Of a stretch of DNA of 47,371 bases, positions 25,351 to 33,516 are shown piece after piece (positions within the stretch are counted from its first letter, which is position 1; every line of letters begins with the position of its first letter). Position numbers and translations under genes: made by a program. The notes under the pieces were generated by a model. It searched no databases. It worked only from the letters and a program-made list of their open reading frames with translations, and was not told the origin of the DNA. Source of the stretch: Pseudomonas sp. GM48 (GTDB lineage: Bacteria > Pseudomonadota > Gammaproteobacteria > Pseudomonadales > Pseudomonadaceae); contig NZ_AKJM01000189.1 of the NCBI RefSeq assembly GCF_000282335.1, positions 1-47,371 of the forward strand, given 5' to 3'.

Positions 25351-26040
25351 TCAGGCCTTGGTTGAGAACCTGTAGCCAGTGCCGCGCACGGTTTGTACCA
25401 GATTTTCGTAAGCATCGCCGAGGGCTTTGCGCAGGCGTCGAATGTGCACGTCGACGGTACGCTCTTCGACATAGACGTTGCCGCCCCAGACCTGATCCAG
25501 CAACTGACCACGGGTGTAGGCGCGTTCCTGGTGGGTCATGAAGAATTGCAGCAGGCGGTATTCGGTCGGGCCCATCTCGGCGGGACGGCCGTCGATGGTC
25601 ACGCGATGGCTGATCGGGTCCAGCAGCAGGCCGCCGACTTCGATCGGCGCTTCGCCATCGGTCGGGCCGGCACGACGCAGCACGGCCTTCAGGCGCGCCA
25701 CCAGCTCACGCGGGGAAAACGGCTTGGTGATGTAGTCGTCGGCGCCGACTTCCAGGCCCTGGATCTTGTTGTCCTCTTCACCCTTGGCGGTGAGCATGAT
25801 GATCGGGATGTCCCCGGTCAGTTCATCACGCTTGAGACGACGGGCCAACTCGATGCCGGACGTGCCGGGCAGCATCCAGTCGAGCAGGATCAGGTCCGGT
25901 TTGCGGTCGACGATAATGGCGTGGGCCTGCTGGGAGTTTTCAGCCTCCAGGCAGTCATAGCCGGCCATTTCCAACGCAACGGCGATCATTTCGCGAATAG
26001 GCGCTTCGTCGTCGACGATCAGAATGCTCCTGCCAACCAT
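25351..26040 (-). CDS. phoB: Phosphate regulon response regulator
   Basis: OmpR-family activator of the Pho regulon. The 229-residue protein has a receiver with D54 (LILLDWMLPGTSG) and K at VGADDYITKPFSPREL, and a C-terminal winged helix (~135-225) ending in RTVDVHIRRLRKALGDAYENLVQTVRGTGYRF. It should bind the Pho boxes before pstS, pstC and its own gene. Its own promoter carries a Pho box with a well-placed -10, giving positive autoregulation. Read-through to phoR is expected. Confidence 0.98.
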   Translation of the reverse strand: MVGRSILIVDDEAPIREMIAVALEMAGYDCLEAENSQQAHAIIVDRKPDLILLDWMLPGTSGIELARRLKRDELTGDIPIIMLTAKGEEDNKIQGLEVGADDYITKPFSPRELVARLKAVLRRAGPTDGEAPIEVGGLLLDPISHRVTIDGRPAEMGPTEYRLLQFFMTHQERAYTRGQLLDQVWGGNVYVEERTVDVHIRRLRKALGDAYENLVQTVRGTGYRFSTKA

Positions 26041-26053
26041 GCCCTTAATCCTC

Positions 26054-26071
26054 TTGTCATTTAACTGTCTT
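26054..26071 (+). promoter_or_regulatory. Second Pho-box-like site, + strand orientation
   Basis: TTGTCATTTAACTGTCTT is close to the tandem PhoB site but points away from phoB, towards the small secreted protein gene at 26194. It overlaps the expected phoB mRNA start. A -10 on the + strand (around 26080) is poor. Confidence 0.5.
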
Positions 26072-26078
26072 GCGCCGC

Positions 26079-26112
26079 ATTAGATAACGGAATTATTGCA
26101 GTCGTGTGACAG
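26079..26112 (-). promoter_or_regulatory. PhoB-type promoter of phoB
   Basis: On the - strand, CTGTCACACGACTGCAAT (26112-26095) matches the PhoB tandem site. Exactly 10 nt later comes TCTAAT (26084-26079), a five-of-six -10 hexamer. This spacing is diagnostic of PhoB-activated promoters. The phoB ATG is 39 nt further. Confidence 0.8.
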
Positions 26113-26193
26113 TATTTTAGTTGACCGGCGATTGGCTGGATCCTGGGCTAAGCTCTAATTCCGAATCCTGACAACCACAAAAGGAAGGTTTCC

Positions 26194-26577
26194 ATGAACT
26201 ACATTGCTCAATCCTGGAAGGCTTTGCTGGTCACTGCTGCGTTAACGTTGCCGACACTGGCCTTTGCCGCCGAACCGGCGATGATGAAAGACGGCATGAT
26301 GGTCGATCACAAGGGCATGACTGTGTACACGTTCGACAAGGACGCGGGCGGCAAGTCGATGTGCAACGGCGACTGCGCCAAATACTGGCCGCCAATGATG
26401 GCGCCGGCGGGTGCCAAGGCCGAAGGTAAATGGACAGTCATCAAGCGTGACGACGGCAAGATGCAATGGGCCTATGACGGCAAGCCGCTGTACTACTACG
26501 AGGACGACAAAAAACCCGGAGACATGACGGGTGACAAGAAAAAAGACGTCTGGCACGTCGTTCACGAGCATATGTAA
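26194..26577 (+). CDS. Small exported protein, COG4315 / lipoprotein-15 repeat family
   Basis: A 127-residue protein with a signal peptide (residues ~1-26, ending TLAFAA). The mature part has two repeats of the Yx(F/W/Y)xxD type: GMTVYTFDKDAGGKSMCNGDCAKYWPP with a cysteine pair (CNGDC), and GKPLYYYEDDKKPGD. The family is of unknown function; members are periplasmic or surface lipoproteins. No lipobox cysteine is present, so it is probably soluble. AAGGAAGG precedes the ATG, and TTGACC lies about 70 nt upstream. Placed divergently from phoB, so a link to phosphate status is possible. Confidence 0.85.
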   Translation: MNYIAQSWKALLVTAALTLPTLAFAAEPAMMKDGMMVDHKGMTVYTFDKDAGGKSMCNGDCAKYWPPMMAPAGAKAEGKWTVIKRDDGKMQWAYDGKPLYYYEDDKKPGDMTGDKKKDVWHVVHEHM

Positions 26578-26655
26578 CGGTCGTAGCCTGCCGCACTGGA
26601 TCGCTGCCTTCGTTGCTCTGCAGGAGCTGCTGAAGGCGGCGATCTTTTTGATGCT

Positions 26656-27546
26656 TCAACGCAACGCGTAATCCAGCACAATCCCGACGAAAATCGCCAA
26701 CCCCGCCCAGTGATTGTGCAAAAAAGCCTTGAAGCAACGCATCCGGTCCTTGTCACGGGTGTACCAGAATTCCCACGCAAAGCAGCCCGCCGCCGCCAGT
26801 AATCCGAGGTGGAACCAGCCACCAAGGTCGAACTTCGAACCCGCCAGCAACAGGCAAGCCAGCGCCAGGCCTTGCAGGGTCAGGATGATCACCCGGTCCG
26901 CCTCGCCAAAAAGAATCGCCGTGGATTTCACGCCGATCTTCAAGTCGTCGTCGCGGTCGGTCATCGCGTAATAGGTGTCGTAGCCCACCGTCCACATCAG
27001 GTTGGCGATGTACAGCAGCCACGCGGCTGCCGGCAGTTCACCGGTTTCAGCGGTGAACGCCATCGGCATGCCCCAGGAAAACGCCGCGCCGAGCACCACT
27101 TGCGGGTAATAGGTGTAACGCTTCATGAACGGGTAGCTGAACGCCAGCGCCAGGCCGCCCAGCGACAGCCAAATGGTCGCAGCGTTGGTGCACAGCACCA
27201 GCAGGAAACTCACGCCCATCAGCAATGCAAAGAACACCAGCGCTTCTTTGGAGCTGATCTTGCCGCTCACCAGCGGCCGCTGTTCGGTACGCTTCACATG
27301 GCCATCAACCTTGCGGTCCGCCCAGTCGTTGATCACGCAGCCACCGGCGCGGGTCAGCACCACGCCGAGGACGAAAATCACAATGTTGGCCAAGGACGGC
27401 GAACCCTTGCCGGCAATCCACAGTGCCCACAGCGTTGGCCAGAGCAGCAGGTAAATGCCGATCGGCTTGTCCATGCGGGTCAGCTGAATGAAATCCCACG
27501 CCCGAGGGTTCAAGCGGTTCAAGGACTTGAGCAGGCTTTGGTACAT
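26656..27546 (-). CDS. ubiA: 4-hydroxybenzoate octaprenyltransferase
   Basis: Attaches the polyprenyl chain to 4-hydroxybenzoate in ubiquinone biosynthesis, in the inner membrane. The 296-residue protein has about eight helices and both aspartate-rich motifs, NDWADRKVD near residue 70 and TDRDDD near 190, which bind Mg-diphosphate. Its ATG shares an A with the ubiC stop (TGATG), so translation is coupled and it acts on the UbiC product. Confidence 0.97.
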   Translation of the reverse strand: MYQSLLKSLNRLNPRAWDFIQLTRMDKPIGIYLLLWPTLWALWIAGKGSPSLANIVIFVLGVVLTRAGGCVINDWADRKVDGHVKRTEQRPLVSGKISSKEALVFFALLMGVSFLLVLCTNAATIWLSLGGLALAFSYPFMKRYTYYPQVVLGAAFSWGMPMAFTAETGELPAAAWLLYIANLMWTVGYDTYYAMTDRDDDLKIGVKSTAILFGEADRVIILTLQGLALACLLLAGSKFDLGGWFHLGLLAAAGCFAWEFWYTRDKDRMRCFKAFLHNHWAGLAIFVGIVLDYALR

Positions 27547-28109
27547 CAACGGTTCTCCGGTTGGGCGCGGGCGGCGTTCCACAGGGTCGGCAGGAAAATC
27601 TCGGCCACCAGTACGCTCAACGCACCACGATCAAAGCGCGAGCGACGGCCCCACAGTTCCGGCGCTCGCACCTCGCTCGGCAGCCACGCCGGAGGGTAAT
27701 GACACACCTCGATCGCCCGGCGCTCAAAGGCCTGATCGCAAAACAGCAGTTCACCCAGGGAGCGGCTGCCCAATTCGTCCATGTGCAAGCCGTCACCCTG
27801 CAACGCACTGCGCGCGGCGACACTGCGGGCAAACACCAAGGCTTCACCGTGACCGCGCAAGTACACTTCGCGTACCCAACCTTCACTGCCTTCGGTCAGG
27901 TCTAGCGCTGCGCATTCGTCGGCGCGCAAGGGCTGCCAGCCTTCGAACAGCGGCGTGACGCTGAAGGCATCATTCGTCAGATGAATAAGGCGCCTGGTCA
28001 GCGAGCCATAATCGAACAACCAGTCGAGGATAGACGTGTCGGGGAGGGGCGTCAGTTGGCTTTGAGAGAGCCAGAGCGGCGGCGCAGAGGGGGCTTTTGT
28101 GTGTTGCAC
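27546..28109 (-). CDS. ubiC: Chorismate pyruvate-lyase
   Basis: Releases pyruvate from chorismate to give 4-hydroxybenzoate, the UbiA substrate. The 187-residue protein carries family features such as WVREVYLRGHGEALVFARSV (with the active-site Arg) near 90 and GSRSLGELLF near 125. The start is GTG at 28109; an in-frame stop lies just upstream and no other start is better, but the ribosome-binding site is weak. Operon with ubiA, divergent from the rubredoxin genes. Confidence 0.93.
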   Translation of the reverse strand: MQHTKAPSAPPLWLSQSQLTPLPDTSILDWLFDYGSLTRRLIHLTNDAFSVTPLFEGWQPLRADECAALDLTEGSEGWVREVYLRGHGEALVFARSVAARSALQGDGLHMDELGSRSLGELLFCDQAFERRAIEVCHYPPAWLPSEVRAPELWGRRSRFDRGALSVLVAEIFLPTLWNAARAQPENR

Positions 28110-28310
28110 AATGAGTCATTATTGGCAGCAAATGAGGCGGCGAGCTTAACATGTCAGCTACCGATATTGAGTGAAATGGCCTGCCGTTGCGCCGAACAGG
28201 CTTGCATCTACCCGGCCCCATCAGTACAAAACGCCCTGAGCCGGACGGCAGCGCTTCAAACATCGACCGTCCGCGCCGGCAAAACGCCTGAATCCTGAGG
28301 AAGTACCTGA

Positions 28311-28481
28311 ATGAAAAAGTGGCAATGTATCGTGTGCGGCCTGATCTACAACGAAGCCGACGGCTGGCCTGACGACGGCATTGCGCCGGGCACCCGTTGG
28401 GAAGACGTGCCGGAAGACTGGCTGTGCCCGGACTGCGGTGTGGGCAAGATGGATTTTGAAATGATCGAAATCGCTGCCTGA
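28311..28481 (+). CDS. rubA: Rubredoxin
   Basis: A 56-residue iron-sulfur electron carrier. Its single Fe is held by two CxxCG knuckles, C6/C9 (WQCIVCG) and C39/C42 (WLCPDCG), and the aromatic Y13 and W37 positions are conserved. GAGGAAG precedes the ATG at 28311. The reductase gene follows after 18 nt. In Pseudomonas such pairs serve alkane hydroxylases or oxidative-stress relief; no hydroxylase lies here. Confidence 0.97.
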   Translation: MKKWQCIVCGLIYNEADGWPDDGIAPGTRWEDVPEDWLCPDCGVGKMDFEMIEIAA

Positions 28482-28499
28482 ACAACTGAGGAGTAAGGA

Positions 28500-29648
28500 A
28501 TGAACGCACCTGTCGTCATCGTTGGTACCGGGCTTGCTGGCTATAACGTCGCCCGCGAGTTTCGCAAACTCGACAGCGAAACCCCGTTGCTGCTTATTAC
28601 CGCCGATGACGGGCGCTCCTACTCCAAGCCGATGCTCTCCACCGGTTTCGGTAAAAACAAGGATGCCGACGGCCTGAGCATGGCCGAACCCGGCGCCATG
28701 GCCGAACAACTCAAGGCCGAAATACGCACCCACACGCGCATCAGCGGCATCGACCCGGGCCACAAGCGCCTGTGGATTGGTGAAGAGGCGGTGATCTACC
28801 GCGACCTGATCCTGGCCTGGGGCGCCGAAACTGTGCGCGTGCCCATTGAAGGCGACGCGGCGGATTGCGTATTCCCCATCAACGATCTGGAAGACTACGC
28901 ACGCTTCCGTGCGGCGGCGGCCGGCAAGCGCCGCGTGCTGCTGCTCGGCGCCGGCCTGATCGGCTGCGAGTTCGCCAACGACCTGACCCTGGGTGGCTTC
29001 GAAGTGCAACTGGTTGCGCCGTGCGAACAAGTCATGCCGACCCTGTTGCACCCGGCGGCCGCGGCTGCCGTGCAGGCTGGCCTTGAAAGCCTCGGCGCGC
29101 GCTTCCACCTCGGGCCGGTGCTCAACCGCTTGCAACGCGTGGCCGATGGCCTGGAAGCGCATCTGTCCGATGGCCAGGTAATCCCGTGCGACGTGGTGGT
29201 ATCGGCCATTGGCCTGCGCCCACGCGTCGACCTCGCGGCAGCGGCCGGGTTGCAGGTCAACCGTGGCGTCATGGTCGACCGGTACCTGAAAACCTCCCAC
29301 GCGAACATCTACGCCCTGGGCGACTGTGCCGAGGTCGATGGTCTGAATCTGCTATACGTCATGCCCCTGATGAGCTGTGCGCGAGCGCTGGCCCAAACCC
29401 TTGCCGGCAAACCGACCGCCGTCACCTATGGCCCGATGCCGATCACCGTCAAAACCCCGGTCTGCCCATTGGTGGTGTCCCCGCCGCCACGGGGCGCAGA
29501 GGGCATTTGGACGGTCGAAGGGCAGGGCGCCGACATCAAGGTTTTATGCCGTGACGCCACTGGCAAACTGCTCGGTTATGCCCTGACTGGCGCGGCCGTG
29601 ATGGAAAAACTGGCCCTGAACAAAGAGCTTCCAGCCCTGTTGGCATAA
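28500..29648 (+). CDS. rubB: Rubredoxin-NAD(+) reductase
   Basis: FAD enzyme passing electrons from NADH to rubredoxin. The 382-residue protein has the N-terminal FAD-binding VIVGTGLAGYNVARE (5-19), the NAD-binding RVLLLGAGLIGCEFANDL near 146-163, and the late FAD motif NIYALGDCAEVDG near 270-282. A C-terminal ~70-residue domain closes the fold. It is in an operon with the rubredoxin gene. A hairpin with a 7-bp stem (29696-29715) follows the stop. Confidence 0.93.
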   Translation: MNAPVVIVGTGLAGYNVAREFRKLDSETPLLLITADDGRSYSKPMLSTGFGKNKDADGLSMAEPGAMAEQLKAEIRTHTRISGIDPGHKRLWIGEEAVIYRDLILAWGAETVRVPIEGDAADCVFPINDLEDYARFRAAAAGKRRVLLLGAGLIGCEFANDLTLGGFEVQLVAPCEQVMPTLLHPAAAAAVQAGLESLGARFHLGPVLNRLQRVADGLEAHLSDGQVIPCDVVVSAIGLRPRVDLAAAAGLQVNRGVMVDRYLKTSHANIYALGDCAEVDGLNLLYVMPLMSCARALAQTLAGKPTAVTYGPMPITVKTPVCPLVVSPPPRGAEGIWTVEGQGADIKVLCRDATGKLLGYALTGAAVMEKLALNKELPALLA

Positions 29649-29748
29649 ATACCGGTCGTTCTGTCGGAATCACCCCCCTTTTGCCCTAACAATGGCCGCG
29701 CCGATACTGGCGCGGGGCCTCACTGCGTGCCATCCTCACTCCCGTCTG

Positions 29749-29800
29749 CCGCAGAGTAGAGCATCTGCGGCGCTTTTGGCGCTGCTCCGCAGAGAGCAGC
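29749..29800 (+). promoter_or_regulatory. HU leader with alternative hairpins
   Basis: CCGCAGA occurs at 29749-29755 and 29787-29793, flanking TCTGCGG at 29764-29770, which is complementary to both. A further hairpin GCTGCTC/GAGCAGC (29781-29800) competes with the downstream pairing. This is in the 194-nt gap before the HU gene. Whether it is transcribed is not shown by sequence alone. Confidence 0.5.
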
Positions 29801-29842
29801 ACGGACATAACAACAACAAACCGTCAAAGGGGCTTCATTAAT

Positions 29843-30118
29843 ATGCGTAAACCAGAACTCGCCGCAGCCATTGCTGAGAAAGCAGACCTCACCAAAGAGC
29901 AGGCCAACCGCGTCCTCAATGCCGTTCTCGAAGAAATCACCGGCGCCCTGCACCGCAAAGACAGCGTGACGCTGGTAGGCTTCGGCACCTTCCTGCAACG
30001 CCATCGCGGTGCCCGCACCGGCAAAAACCCGCAAACCGGTGAACCCGTCAAAATCAAGGCCAGCAACACCGTTGCGTTCAAGCCAGGTAAATCGTTGAAA
30101 GACAGCGTTAATCCGTAA
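29843..30118 (+). CDS. hupA: HU family DNA-binding protein
   Basis: A 91-residue histone-like protein that bends and compacts DNA as a dimer. It has the N-terminal helices (MRKPELAAAIAEKADLTKEQANRVLNAVLEEI) and the beta-arm region GFGTFLQRHRGARTGKNPQTGEPVKI, with the conserved NPQTGE/P turn that intercalates into DNA. It ends in a bidirectional terminator. Pseudomonas carries several HU-family genes; this one matches the HupA-like copy found near rubredoxin reductase. Confidence 0.93.
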   Translation: MRKPELAAAIAEKADLTKEQANRVLNAVLEEITGALHRKDSVTLVGFGTFLQRHRGARTGKNPQTGEPVKIKASNTVAFKPGKSLKDSVNP

Positions 30119-30187
30119 TCACGCAAACCTCCCGGGACCTTGGGGAGGGCCGCAGAAAAAATGGGCACGCCGATTGATCAATGCCCA

Positions 30188-30220
30188 TAAAAAAGCCGAC
30201 GCCATCGCGTCGGCTTTTTC
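30188..30220. terminator. Bidirectional terminator between HU and DUF1161 genes
   Basis: A 12-bp stem, AAAAGCCGACGC paired with GCGTCGGCTTTT, has T runs on both strands. It therefore serves the HU gene (+) and the DUF1161 gene (-). Two further weak hairpins precede it (from 30128 and 30161). Confidence 0.93.
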
Positions 30221-30238
30221 ATTCAGGCGGGAATCGGC

Positions 30239-30460
30239 TTATTTTTTATAGACGATCACTTTGGCGCCCGCCTCGCATTTACCAACAACTTTTCCGCCGC
30301 CAGCGGCACCTTTATCGACAATTTCCAGCGAATAACCGGAAACGCCCTTGGCATCAAGTTTCGCTGCGATTTCGGCTTTCAGTTCTTCGCATGGCTTGCC
30401 GCCCGCCAATGCGGTCCCCACAAGGCTCAACAAACCTACCGCCAACATAAACTTCTTCAT
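30239..30460 (-). CDS. DUF1161 small exported protein
   Basis: A 73-residue protein with a clear signal peptide (MKKFMLAVGLLSLVGTALA) and a ~52-residue mature part containing two cysteines (GKPCEEL and VGKCEAG) that could form a disulfide in the periplasm. It matches the DUF1161 family of unknown function. The second in-frame ATG (30460) was chosen because GGGA lies at a usable distance there, whereas an upstream ATG at 30469 has none. Confidence 0.88.
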   Translation of the reverse strand: MKKFMLAVGLLSLVGTALAGGKPCEELKAEIAAKLDAKGVSGYSLEIVDKGAAGGGKVVGKCEAGAKVIVYKK

Positions 30461-30581
30461 CGGTCGCATTCCCTGGTCGGATCATAGGGGTAACCAGCCG
30501 TCAGCCGGACGCACTCATGTAGCGCTTTGCCATTCCCTATGGCATTCGGCCGGCGCGCAAGTTCAGAAGACTAGCGCAAAG

Positions 30582-30797
30582 TCAGCTGCTGGCAATCCGG
30601 AAACCGACTTTCAGGGTCACCTGAAAGTGCGCCGCCTTGCCGTCCTTGATGTGCCCACGGGTCTCGGTTACTTCAAACCATTCCATGTACTTGATGCTTT
30701 TGCTGGCTTCGGCCAGCGCATTGTTAATCGCATCTTCGATACTGCTGGTGGACGAGCCAACCAGCTCGACTTTCTTGTAGGTGTGATGGTCAGACAT
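30582..30797 (-). CDS. Dodecin family flavin-binding protein
   Basis: A 71-residue protein with the dodecin fold signature: HHTYKKVELVGSSTSSIEDAINNALAEASKSIKYMEWFEVTETRGHI, then the GKAAHFQVTLKVGFRI strand. Dodecins assemble as dodecamers that bind and store flavins in the cytoplasm. The W in YMEWFEV is the flavin-stacking residue. GGAGAACGCC precedes the ATG. Single gene. Confidence 0.93.
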   Translation of the reverse strand: MSDHHTYKKVELVGSSTSSIEDAINNALAEASKSIKYMEWFEVTETRGHIKDGKAAHFQVTLKVGFRIASS

Positions 30798-30954
30798 GGC
30801 GTTCTCCTTGGCGTGTGAATTACAGCCTAGCAGTGATTTTTCCTATTTCTTCTGTTGGCCGTTCTGTGGGTGAAGTTCAGATTTTCTGCACTTTCTCAAA
30901 CCCCTGAAGTCCCAACCAACACACGCCACTCATCACCAATGCAGGAGAGCCACC

Positions 30955-31278
30955 ATGGCCAGCACCTCGTTACGCAAAGCCTCATTGCAAAGCATGGAAG
31001 CCGAGATCGAGAGTCTGCTCAAGTCTTTGGAAAGCTTGAAGGACGACGCCTCGGACGAGTCGCGTAAAACCCTCAAGACCCTGAAAAGCAACGCCGAGAA
31101 TGCCTTGAAGCACTCGCGTCATCTGCTGGCCGATGCCTATGAAGAGGTCAAGGTCAAAACCCGTGAAACGGGAATCGCCACCCGGGACTATGCACAGGAA
31201 CACCCCTGGACAACAGCCGGTGTCGCCGTGGGCGCATTGGGCCTGCTGGCCGCGTATCTGTTGTGCAAGCGTGATTAA
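30955..31278 (+). CDS. DUF883 / ElaB-YqjD family membrane-anchored protein
   Basis: A 107-residue protein with a long amphipathic helix (residues ~10-75) and a single C-terminal membrane helix (TAGVAVGALGLLAAYLL) with a positive tail CKRD. ElaB/YqjD relatives anchor ribosomes or other cargo at the inner membrane in stationary phase. GGAGAGCC precedes the ATG. Its TAA stop overlaps the trpI stop by 4 nt (TTAA at 31275-31278), so the two genes end in the same tetranucleotide. Confidence 0.9.
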   Translation: MASTSLRKASLQSMEAEIESLLKSLESLKDDASDESRKTLKTLKSNAENALKHSRHLLADAYEEVKVKTRETGIATRDYAQEHPWTTAGVAVGALGLLAAYLLCKRD

Positions 31279-32168
31279 TTCGTTCGACGCAGTTCGTTCC
31301 TGAGCCACTGCGCCAGTTGCCGGGCGCGCCCGTCCGCGGCGCGCTTGGGTAGCCACAACGCCAGTTGTGCCGGGGTTTCACTGAAGCCCCATGGCGCAAC
31401 CAGGCGGCCGGCCTTCAAGTCCTCCGCCACCAGGGGCTCGGGGGCAATCGCCACGCCCAGACCCGCGACGGCGGCCTCCAGCAAGTAATACAAATGTTCA
31501 AATCCCTGACCGTACCTCAACGCCCTGGCGTCGAGGCCGCGTGGTTGCGCCCAGCTCGGCCAGGCTTGCGGGCGTGATGTGGTGTGCAGCAAAGGCTCGT
31601 TCAGCAGTGCAGTTTCCGGTGCTTCCTTGAGTCGTTCATAGCCGACGAACCGAGGGCTCATGACCGGGCCGATACGTTCGCTGGCCAGTTCAAAAACCTG
31701 CATGTCTGCCGGCCAGGGCGGCTCGGCAAACACCAACAAGGCATCCAGCCCCGGTCTTCGCGGATCGAGATCGCCTTCTCCGGCCGACAGGTGCAGGCGC
31801 AAGTCGGGCAGGTCGGCATTGAGCCTCCCCAGGCGCGGGATAAACCAGCGCGCCAGCAGGCTTCCCGAGCAACCGAGCACGAAGGGGGCATCGGCTGTGC
31901 TTTGTGTGAGTTCGGCGCAAACGCTGCGCAAACGTTCGAAGGCTTCGCTGCTGGCGTCGCGCAGCCGCAACCCGGCATCTGTGAGTTTCAGGCCGCGACC
32001 GTCCTTGATGAACAGGCTTACGCCGAGGTGTTCTTCAAGCACCTTGAGTTGCCGGCTGACCGCACCGTGGGTGACGTGCAGCTGTTCGGCCGCCTGGCTG
32101 ACGCTGTTCAAGCGGGCAGTGGCTTCGAAGGCGCGAAGTGCGTTCAGCGGAGGAAGGTCATGGCTCAT
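31275..32168 (-). CDS. trpI: LysR family activator of trpBA
   Basis: The dedicated activator of tryptophan synthase in Pseudomonas, responding to indoleglycerol phosphate. The 297-residue sequence closely follows TrpI: NALRAFEATARLNSVSQAAEQLHVTHGAVSRQLKVLEEHLGV at the helix-turn-helix, GSLLARWFIPRL, then RYGQGFEHLYYLLEAAVAGLGVAIAPEPLV in the effector domain. It is divergent from trpB across 112 bp, the classical arrangement. Confidence 0.96.
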   Translation of the reverse strand: MSHDLPPLNALRAFEATARLNSVSQAAEQLHVTHGAVSRQLKVLEEHLGVSLFIKDGRGLKLTDAGLRLRDASSEAFERLRSVCAELTQSTADAPFVLGCSGSLLARWFIPRLGRLNADLPDLRLHLSAGEGDLDPRRPGLDALLVFAEPPWPADMQVFELASERIGPVMSPRFVGYERLKEAPETALLNEPLLHTTSRPQAWPSWAQPRGLDARALRYGQGFEHLYYLLEAAVAGLGVAIAPEPLVAEDLKAGRLVAPWGFSETPAQLALWLPKRAADGRARQLAQWLRNELRRTN

Positions 32169-32280
32169 GGGATCTGTGAGTTTTCCTGACAGGTTGCGGC
32201 GATCTTATCGGTTTTCAGGCCGGGACGTCAGGGGTAGAGTGAAGCCCACTGTCTCTTTACGCATTCAACTGGAGCGCCAA
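32169..32280. promoter_or_regulatory. trpI-trpB divergent control region
   Basis: The 112-bp gap must hold the trpI and trpBA promoters and the TrpI operators known from other pseudomonads. I can mark the region, not the individual operators. GGAG just before 32281 is the trpB ribosome-binding site. Confidence 0.6.
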
Positions 32281-33516
32281 ATGACCCAGACTAATCTGCG
32301 CAACGGCCCTGATGCCAACGGCCTGTTTGGCGCGTTCGGCGGTCGCTACGTTGCCGAAACCCTGATGCCGTTGATCCTCGACCTGGCCCGTGAGTATGAA
32401 TTGGCCAAGGAAGATCCTGCATTCAAGGAAGAACTCGCCTACTTCCAGCGCGACTACGTCGGACGTCCAAGCCCACTGTATTTCGCCGAGCGTCTGACCG
32501 AGTTCTGTGGCGGTGCGAAGATCTACCTCAAGCGTGAAGAGCTGAACCACACCGGCGCGCACAAGATCAACAACTGCATCGGCCAGATCCTGCTGGCGCG
32601 GCGCATGGGCAAGAAGCGCATCATCGCCGAGACCGGCGCCGGCATGCACGGTGTGGCCACGGCCACCGTCGCTGCGCGTTTCGGTCTGGATTGCGTGATT
32701 TACATGGGCACCACTGACATCGAGCGTCAGCAGGCCAACGTGTTCCGCATGAAGCTGCTGGGCGCCGAAGTGATCCCGGTAGTGGCCGGCACCGGCACGC
32801 TGAAAGACGCGATGAACGAAGCCCTGCGTGACTGGGTAACCAACGTCGACAGCACGTTCTATCTGATCGGCACTGTGGCCGGTCCGCACCCTTACCCGGC
32901 GATGGTCCGCGACTTCCAGGCGGTGATCGGCAAGGAAACCCGCGAGCAACTGCAAGCCCAGGAAGGTCGCCTGCCGGACAGCCTGGTGGCGTGCATTGGC
33001 GGTGGTTCCAACGCCATGGGCCTGTTCCACCCGTTCCTCGACGACAAGAGCGTCGAGATCATCGGCGTTGAAGCCGCCGGTTACGGCATCGAGACCGGCA
33101 AGCACGCGGCCAGCCTGAATGGCGGCGTTCCTGGTGTCCTGCACGGCAACCGCACCTTCCTGTTGCAGGACGACGATGGCCAGATTATCGACGCCCACTC
33201 GATCTCTGCCGGTCTCGACTACCCGGGCATTGGCCCGGAACACGCCTGGTTGCACGACATTGGCCGTGTCCAGTACACCTCGGTGACTGACGACGAAGCC
33301 CTCGCCGCATTCCACCAGTGCTGCCGTCTGGAAGGGATCATCCCGGCCCTGGAAAGCGCCCATGCCCTGGCCGAAGTGTTCAAGCGTGCACCGAGCCTGC
33401 CAAAGGATCACCTGATGGTGGTCAACCTGTCCGGCCGTGGCGACAAAGACATGCAGACCGTGATGCACCACATGGAACACTCTCAACACGAGCCATCCCA
33501 GCAGGAGAAACACTGA
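32281..33516 (+). CDS. trpB: Tryptophan synthase beta chain
   Basis: PLP enzyme joining indole and serine to make tryptophan. The 411-residue protein has the PLP lysine K95 in NHTGAHKINN, the glycine loop CIGGGSNAMG that cradles the PLP phosphate, and E at the indole site in the GAGMHG region. Translation of trpA is coupled: the trpB stop and trpA ATG overlap as TGATG. A much longer in-frame reading upstream is antisense to trpI and not real. Confidence 0.98.
   Translation: MTQTNLRNGPDANGLFGAFGGRYVAETLMPLILDLAREYELAKEDPAFKEELAYFQRDYVGRPSPLYFAERLTEFCGGAKIYLKREELNHTGAHKINNCIGQILLARRMGKKRIIAETGAGMHGVATATVAARFGLDCVIYMGTTDIERQQANVFRMKLLGAEVIPVVAGTGTLKDAMNEALRDWVTNVDSTFYLIGTVAGPHPYPAMVRDFQAVIGKETREQLQAQEGRLPDSLVACIGGGSNAMGLFHPFLDDKSVEIIGVEAAGYGIETGKHAASLNGGVPGVLHGNRTFLLQDDDGQIIDAHSISAGLDYPGIGPEHAWLHDIGRVQYTSVTDDEALAAFHQCCRLEGIIPALESAHALAEVFKRAPSLPKDHLMVVNLSGRGDKDMQTVMHHMEHSQHEPSQQEKH

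Noticed and set aside
31660..32280. A 200-residue N-terminal extension of TrpB
   Set aside because: The extension is antisense to trpI; the ATG at 32281 has a ribosome-binding site and matches the family start.
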